From assembly GCA_964580185.1 (NCBI GenBank), contig CAZOJQ010000004.1, forward strand, positions 27,317-91,316: a DNA stretch of 64,000 nt. The letters run 5' to 3'. The DNA is from CAYWWY01 sp964580185 (GTDB taxonomy: Bacteria > Thermotogota > Thermotogae > MWEM01). Numbering within the stretch: position 1 is the stretch's first letter; every line of letters starts with the position of its first letter. The notes under the pieces are model-generated. The model was not told where the DNA came from and ran no database searches. It was given only the letters and a program-made list of their open reading frames with translations. Shown here piece by piece: positions 60,347 to 64,000 of this stretch. A program made the position numbers and the translations under genes.

Positions 60347-62878
60347 ATGAAAAAAGGGTTTATGATTGGATTTTTGCTTTTTTTTGCCTGTCTGGTTGTC
60401 ATTTCTTCTGAACTAGTGGTCCATTATCACCGGTACGATCAAGAATATACTGGATGGAATCTTTGGATTTGGCCTCATGAACCAACAAGCGATCACGGTT
60501 CTTCTTACGAATTTGATGATTCCGATGATTTTGGTCAACGCGCTGTGATTCCTTTACCCGTAGACTCAACCAAGGTGGGGATTATCGTTCGATTAAGAGA
60601 ATGGGAATCCAAAGATATCGCGGCGGATCGTTTTGTACCACTCAAGGAAGGCACCACTCATATATGGATTCTTCAAGGAATCGAAGAAATCTTTTTTCAT
60701 GCCCCCGATACGACCCCTCGGATCTTTTTTTCCCAAGCAATCCAACATAATCGGATCCAAGCCTTTTTAACCCATCCATTGGATACGCGGACAGCAATAG
60801 ATGCCGTCCGCGTAAAACGGAATGACGTGATTGCGCAAATCCATTCCATATCAAAGGTTGACCCAACTGACATCTCACGAACCTCTTGGATTGAGATCGT
60901 TTTAGATGAGTCCATTCAAGAAGATGAGTTATCCAAACCTTGGATATTGGATATCGATGGATTTCACCCTGTACCCATAATCATGACAGGCATTCTTGAC
61001 GATTACTATGTAGACCTTCCGTTCGGTGCTCTATATCAAAAAAACCATACCACCTTTCGGGTATGGTCTCCCGTTTCGGTTTGGGCTAACCTCTTGCTGT
61101 ATGATACAGATGAACAAGAAAAGCCGACCCAAAGGATCCCTATGATCCGGAAGGAGAACGGGTATTGGGAACAAACAATCGACGGAGACATAGATGGCGT
61201 GTTCTATTTGTACGAATTTTTTTCCTATGGTCAGGTTCGAAAGACTGTTGATCCTTACTCCAAGGCGGTTTCTATCAATGGCGGAAAATCTGTTGTATTG
61301 GATTTGCGAAGTACGAATCCCGAAGGTTGGACAGAATATATAAATCCGTTTCAGCAAACATATGTGGATGCCATTATTTATGAAACTCATGTGGCTGATT
61401 TTACAGGTCTTCCCAATTCAGGTGTCCAGAACGCTGGATTATACTTAGGTATGGTGGAAGAAAACACATCCGGACCTGGAGGTGTTCGGACTGGCTTATC
61501 TCATTTAATCGAATTGGGTATTACTCATCTTCAGATTCTTCCGATTGCAGATTTTTCCACCAGCGTTGAAGAATCCAAGGACTTTGAACAATACTACAAC
61601 TGGGGGTATGATCCTTTTCTGTTTCAAGTGCCTGAAGGGTGGTATTCGACTGATCCTCGAGCGCCAGATGTTCGGATCCGCGAAGTCAAACAAATGGTTC
61701 AAGGGTTCCATGATCATGGGATTGCAGTCATTTTAGATATGGTTTTTCCCCATACGTTTGGGGTTGGAGAAGCTTCTCCGTTTGATCAAACTGTCCCTTA
61801 CTACTTCTATCGTCTAGGGAAGATGGGAGACTATCTGAACGAATCCGGTTGCGGGAATGTTATTGCTTCCGAACGACCAATGATGAGGAAATTCATTATC
61901 GATACCGTTTTGTACTGGATTGATGAGTATCATGTAAATGGATTTCGGTTCGATCAGATGGGTCTGATTGACGGTAATACTATGCTTGAAGTGCAGAAAG
62001 CGGTTCATGGGTATGATCCTCATATTCTTTTGTATGGGGAACCATGGGGTGGCTTCAATGTCGCACCCCGATTCGGGAAAGATGAAGTTGGGGGCACAAG
62101 AATAGCGGCTTTTAACGACGCATATCGGGATGCCATTCGAGGATCGGTTTTTCAAGAAACTGCGAAAGGTTTTCCGATGGGCATTATGGGAAGAGAAATC
62201 CGCATCCGCCGTGGCTTGGTCGGATCAATTGCTTATGACGAGAGAATCTTTGAGTTTACAACCAACCCGGACGAAACCATAAACTATGCCGCTTGCCATG
62301 ACAACCACACTCTCTGGGACAAAAACTGGTTGGCGGGAAACGCAGATTCGATCAATCCGTGGACAGACGATAGCATGCGTGAGGTGCAGAAACTCTCTGG
62401 AGCTCTCGTACTCCTTGCCCAAGGAGTCCCCTTTCTCCATGCGGGTCAAGACTTTTGTCGAACCAAAAATTTCCACGAAAACTCCTATAATGCCCCACTT
62501 TCCATAAATGGCTTGGATTACCAGCGGAAACTCGATTATTATGATGTATTTGAGTATCACAAAGGACTCATCGCTCTTCGAAAAGCTCACCCTGCTTTTC
62601 GGCTTCAGACAGCTGAAGAAATCCGTGCCCATATCCGGATGCTGGACTCGCCACCACGATCTGTAGCCATTTTGATATCTGATCATGCAGGAGGGGATGA
62701 GTGGAAAACCATTCTTCTTGCTTTCAACGGTAATCTTCGTCCAACAGAGATTCCGCTTCCCGAAGGCGTTTGGAATATCGTTGTGAATGATCAGCAAGCA
62801 GGGATAGAAATACTAGGTACTGTAGAGGGAAGATTGGTTTTGTTGCCACACAGCGCTTGGGTTCTTTACCAAGAATAG
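60347..62878 (+). CDS. pulA: Type I pullulanase (GH13_14) with CBM41
   Basis: 843 residues with signal peptide (about 1-21, 'FMIGFLLFFACLVVISS'). A CBM41 starts at residue 22 ('LVVHYHRYDQEYTGWNLWIW'), then an N-terminal and CBM48 module, then the GH13 barrel: 'YNWGYDPFLFQVPEGWYS' (pullulanase signature), the nucleophile Asp in 'NGFRFDQMGLID', the acid Glu in 'LLYGEPWGG' and the stabilising Asp in 'YAACHDNHTLWDK'. It cuts alpha-1,6 bonds of pullulan and branched glucans outside the cytoplasm. AAGGAGG precedes the ATG. With the sugar ABC and GH57 genes it makes up an alpha-glucan pathway. Confidence 0.95.
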   Translation: MKKGFMIGFLLFFACLVVISSELVVHYHRYDQEYTGWNLWIWPHEPTSDHGSSYEFDDSDDFGQRAVIPLPVDSTKVGIIVRLREWESKDIAADRFVPLKEGTTHIWILQGIEEIFFHAPDTTPRIFFSQAIQHNRIQAFLTHPLDTRTAIDAVRVKRNDVIAQIHSISKVDPTDISRTSWIEIVLDESIQEDELSKPWILDIDGFHPVPIIMTGILDDYYVDLPFGALYQKNHTTFRVWSPVSVWANLLLYDTDEQEKPTQRIPMIRKENGYWEQTIDGDIDGVFYLYEFFSYGQVRKTVDPYSKAVSINGGKSVVLDLRSTNPEGWTEYINPFQQTYVDAIIYETHVADFTGLPNSGVQNAGLYLGMVEENTSGPGGVRTGLSHLIELGITHLQILPIADFSTSVEESKDFEQYYNWGYDPFLFQVPEGWYSTDPRAPDVRIREVKQMVQGFHDHGIAVILDMVFPHTFGVGEASPFDQTVPYYFYRLGKMGDYLNESGCGNVIASERPMMRKFIIDTVLYWIDEYHVNGFRFDQMGLIDGNTMLEVQKAVHGYDPHILLYGEPWGGFNVAPRFGKDEVGGTRIAAFNDAYRDAIRGSVFQETAKGFPMGIMGREIRIRRGLVGSIAYDERIFEFTTNPDETINYAACHDNHTLWDKNWLAGNADSINPWTDDSMREVQKLSGALVLLAQGVPFLHAGQDFCRTKNFHENSYNAPLSINGLDYQRKLDYYDVFEYHKGLIALRKAHPAFRLQTAEEIRAHIRMLDSPPRSVAILISDHAGGDEWKTILLAFNGNLRPTEIPLPEGVWNIVVNDQQAGIEILGTVEGRLVLLPHSAWVLYQE

Positions 62879-62889
62879 GACCATCCCGT

Positions 62890-62918
62890 TTGCATTGTTA
62901 TTCCCTGCGTGGTATAAT
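62890..62918 (+). promoter_or_regulatory. Promoter of the UlaG-like gene
   Basis: TTGCAT at 62890-62895, a 17-nt spacer and TATAAT at 62913-62918 preceded by TGG. It lies 23 nt before the GTG start. Confidence 0.65.
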
Positions 62919-62940
62919 CGCGCATACTGGAGGTGAGACC

Positions 62941-63585
62941 GTGAAAATCCAATGGATAGGTCATGCATGCTTTATTATCGAAGATATCGGAGTTCGAGTG
63001 GTGACTGACCCATTTGATGAGAGTGTTCATTACAAGTTCCCCGAGATCTCTGCAGACATTGTAACCGAAAGCCACCAGCATTTTGATCACAACGCCCATC
63101 AGCGACTGAAGAATCAACCAGTTGTATTCAATGTACCTGGCGTCTATGATACCCATGGATTGTCAATCAAGGGTGTTCCTACCTTTCATGATTCCGAGAT
63201 GGGAAAGGAACGGGGGGACAATTGCATCTTTCGGATTGATTTTCCAAGCAGGATAAGCATCTTGCACTTAGGAGACTTAGGACATACCCTCAATTCCTTC
63301 CACAAGCAGCAGTTAGGAAGCAGCGATATTATGATGGTTCCTGTAGGAGGTACATATACCATCGACGCGAAAACTGCAAAAGAAGTTGTCGATCTTCTTC
63401 AACCTTCGATCGTCATTCCAATGCATTTTAAAACCCCATGGATTCAATTTCCCATCCGCCCAGTCGATGATTTTCTGGGTGTTCTTAACTGGCCCATAAC
63501 CCAAGTCAGCGAGCTCGACATAACCAAAGATCGTCTTGTAGAATTATCCGGACAATGCTTTGTCTTTTCCCCGATCGGTGTTTAG
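62941..63585 (+). CDS. UlaG-like metallo-beta-lactamase fold hydrolase
   Basis: 214 residues. Starts 'MKIQWIGHACFIIED', the usual N-terminus of the UPF0173/UlaG group, with metal ligands in 'TESHQHFDHNAHQ' and 'ILHLGDLGHTL' and the final His in 'VIPMHFKTPWIQF'. The related UlaG opens L-ascorbate-6-phosphate lactone, but most members are uncharacterised. GTG at 62941 with GGAGGTGAG upstream and the promoter before it decide the start; the longer frame lies in the pullulanase 3' end. Confidence 0.87.
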   Translation: MKIQWIGHACFIIEDIGVRVVTDPFDESVHYKFPEISADIVTESHQHFDHNAHQRLKNQPVVFNVPGVYDTHGLSIKGVPTFHDSEMGKERGDNCIFRIDFPSRISILHLGDLGHTLNSFHKQQLGSSDIMMVPVGGTYTIDAKTAKEVVDLLQPSIVIPMHFKTPWIQFPIRPVDDFLGVLNWPITQVSELDITKDRLVELSGQCFVFSPIGV

Positions 63586-63674
63586 TCGAAGATAAAAACG
63601 TGCAAAAAGACTCCTTTATTCATGGTTTCAAAAGAAAAATGCAACTGATCCTTCCTAACCCTGTATTGAAGGTG

Positions 63675-63704
63675 TTGACTCCTGATCGAGGTAAAAGGTA
63701 TAAT
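63675..63704 (+). promoter_or_regulatory. Promoter of the family-5 binding protein gene
   Basis: TTGACT at 63675-63680, an 18-nt spacer and TATAAT at 63699-63704, about 38 nt before the ATG. It is the best sigma-70-like match in the window. Confidence 0.75.
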
Positions 63705-63742
63705 GATAGTACATCTTGGATTCTATCAAAAGGAGGTAGATC

Positions 63743-64000
63743 ATGAGAAAAGTACTCATTTTGGCACTCGTCCTAATTCTGGTAACAAGCACACTGTTCT
63801 TTGCTCAAGAGATCAAACGGGGTGGGATTCTTCGAATGACCCCAATGAAGCAAGGTGTATTGATTCAGAATTTTAACCCGTTTTCGCCAAACTCTCTGGA
63901 AGTAGCTGTTGGATGTTTTTATGAGACCTTAATTTTCCACAATATGGGAACCGGTCGTTTTGAACCCTGGCTTGGAACAGAATGGCAATGGTCTGACGAT
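63743..64000 (+). CDS. Family 5 solute-binding protein (peptide/oligosaccharide ABC type), partial
   Basis: The first 86 codons are present and the gene runs off the right edge. A signal peptide (MRKVLILALVLILVTSTLFFAQ) is followed by 'GGILRMTPMKQ', 'NFNPFSPNSLEVAVGCFYET' and 'FEPWLGTEWQWSDD', the typical N-terminus of DppA/OppA-type proteins (GG.L......NFNPF, L.Y.....P.LA..W..S.D). In thermophilic saccharolytic bacteria many such proteins bind oligosaccharides rather than peptides, so the cargo is open. AAAGGAGG precedes the ATG. Transporter genes probably follow to the right. Confidence 0.87.
   Translation, partial: MRKVLILALVLILVTSTLFFAQEIKRGGILRMTPMKQGVLIQNFNPFSPNSLEVAVGCFYETLIFHNMGTGRFEPWLGTEWQWSDD

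Noticed and set aside
60169..60411. 80-codon plus-strand frame before pullulanase
   Set aside because: It covers the pullulanase promoter and start in another frame and has no recognisable features.
1..64000. tRNA, rRNA, CRISPR, insertion sequence or prophage
   Set aside because: No cloverleaf, rRNA signature, spaced repeat array, transposase or phage structural gene was recognised on either strand by reading. A tRNAscan or minced run would be decisive.

Overview
The window is a dense, mostly operonic bacterial chromosome segment with few gaps, many 1-4 nt gene overlaps, and frequent TTG/GTG starts with strong Shine-Dalgarno sites. No rRNA, tRNA, insertion sequence, prophage or CRISPR array was seen. 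The gene content suggests a diderm, probably anaerobic, saccharolytic bacterium, most like the Thermotogota. The pointers are an Omp-alpha-like SLH/coiled-coil envelope protein, LptA-like and RseP proteins, a GH57 4-alpha-glucanotransferase, a CBM41 type I pullulanase, trehalose/maltose-type ABC transporters, a soluble [FeFe]-hydrogenase/chemoreceptor fusion, radical-SAM lysine 2,3-aminomutase, and recurring extended -10 promoters (TGGTATAAT). The phylum is inferred from gene content; Bipolaricaulota or another deep diderm lineage cannot be excluded.

Layout, left to right. 1-1.7 kb (-): thiamine ABC transporter (partial ThiP, ThiB). 1.8-10.9 kb (-): a long run ahcY-pheS-pheT-queD-MrpF-like-fur-ABC ATPase-two ABC-2 permeases, almost all overlapping. 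10.9-12.8 kb (+): rqcP-folK-rsmI-marR. 12.9-15.9 kb (-): small membrane protein, monoglyceride-lipase-like hydrolase, FGGY kinase. 15.9-18 kb (-): Omp-alpha-like protein, terminator, MBL hydrolase. 18-23.3 kb (-): hpf, RNase G, GH57 glucanotransferase, ornithine racemase-like gene. 23.3-32.7 kb (-): a long run of coiled-coil protein, MTA/SAH deaminase, site-2 protease, HD-GYP protein, GlpP, MaoC hydratase, a degenerate clostripain-like lipoprotein, coaD, kamA and a KamB-like P-loop protein. 32.8-33.5 kb (-): a ribosomal protein L9 N-domain fused to a NYN/PIN-like nuclease domain, which is the most unusual gene here.

33.7-40.4 kb (+): degenerate 5'-nucleotidase-like LysM protein, RseP (apparently starting at CTG), LptA-like protein, serS, terminator, a TIM-barrel-like protein, LemA. 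40.5-50.2 kb (-): [FeFe]-hydrogenase/MCP sensor, small glycosylase-like protein, Mpv17-like protein, TrxB, PduO, FAD dehydrogenase, AhpD-like protein, PEGA-repeat protein, HtrA. 50.5-53.9 kb (+): a sugar ABC transporter (two permeases and a binding protein, no ATPase) with a strong promoter, a LacI-type operator and a 16-codon leader ORF. 54-60 kb (-): SMC, RluD, CcdA, thioredoxin-like protein. 60.2-64 kb (+): secreted pullulanase, UlaG-like MBL protein, and the start of a family-5 solute-binding protein.

Together the genes describe uptake and breakdown of alpha-glucans (pullulanase outside the cytoplasm, ABC import, GH57 inside), an SAH/MTA salvage route (ahcY, mtaD), amino-acid aminomutase chemistry that probably needs adenosylcobalamin elsewhere (kamA, KamB-like, racemase, PduO), and envelope construction and surveillance (Omp-alpha-like, LptA, RseP, HtrA, CcdA/thioredoxin). 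Several proteins look like enzyme folds that have lost catalytic residues.
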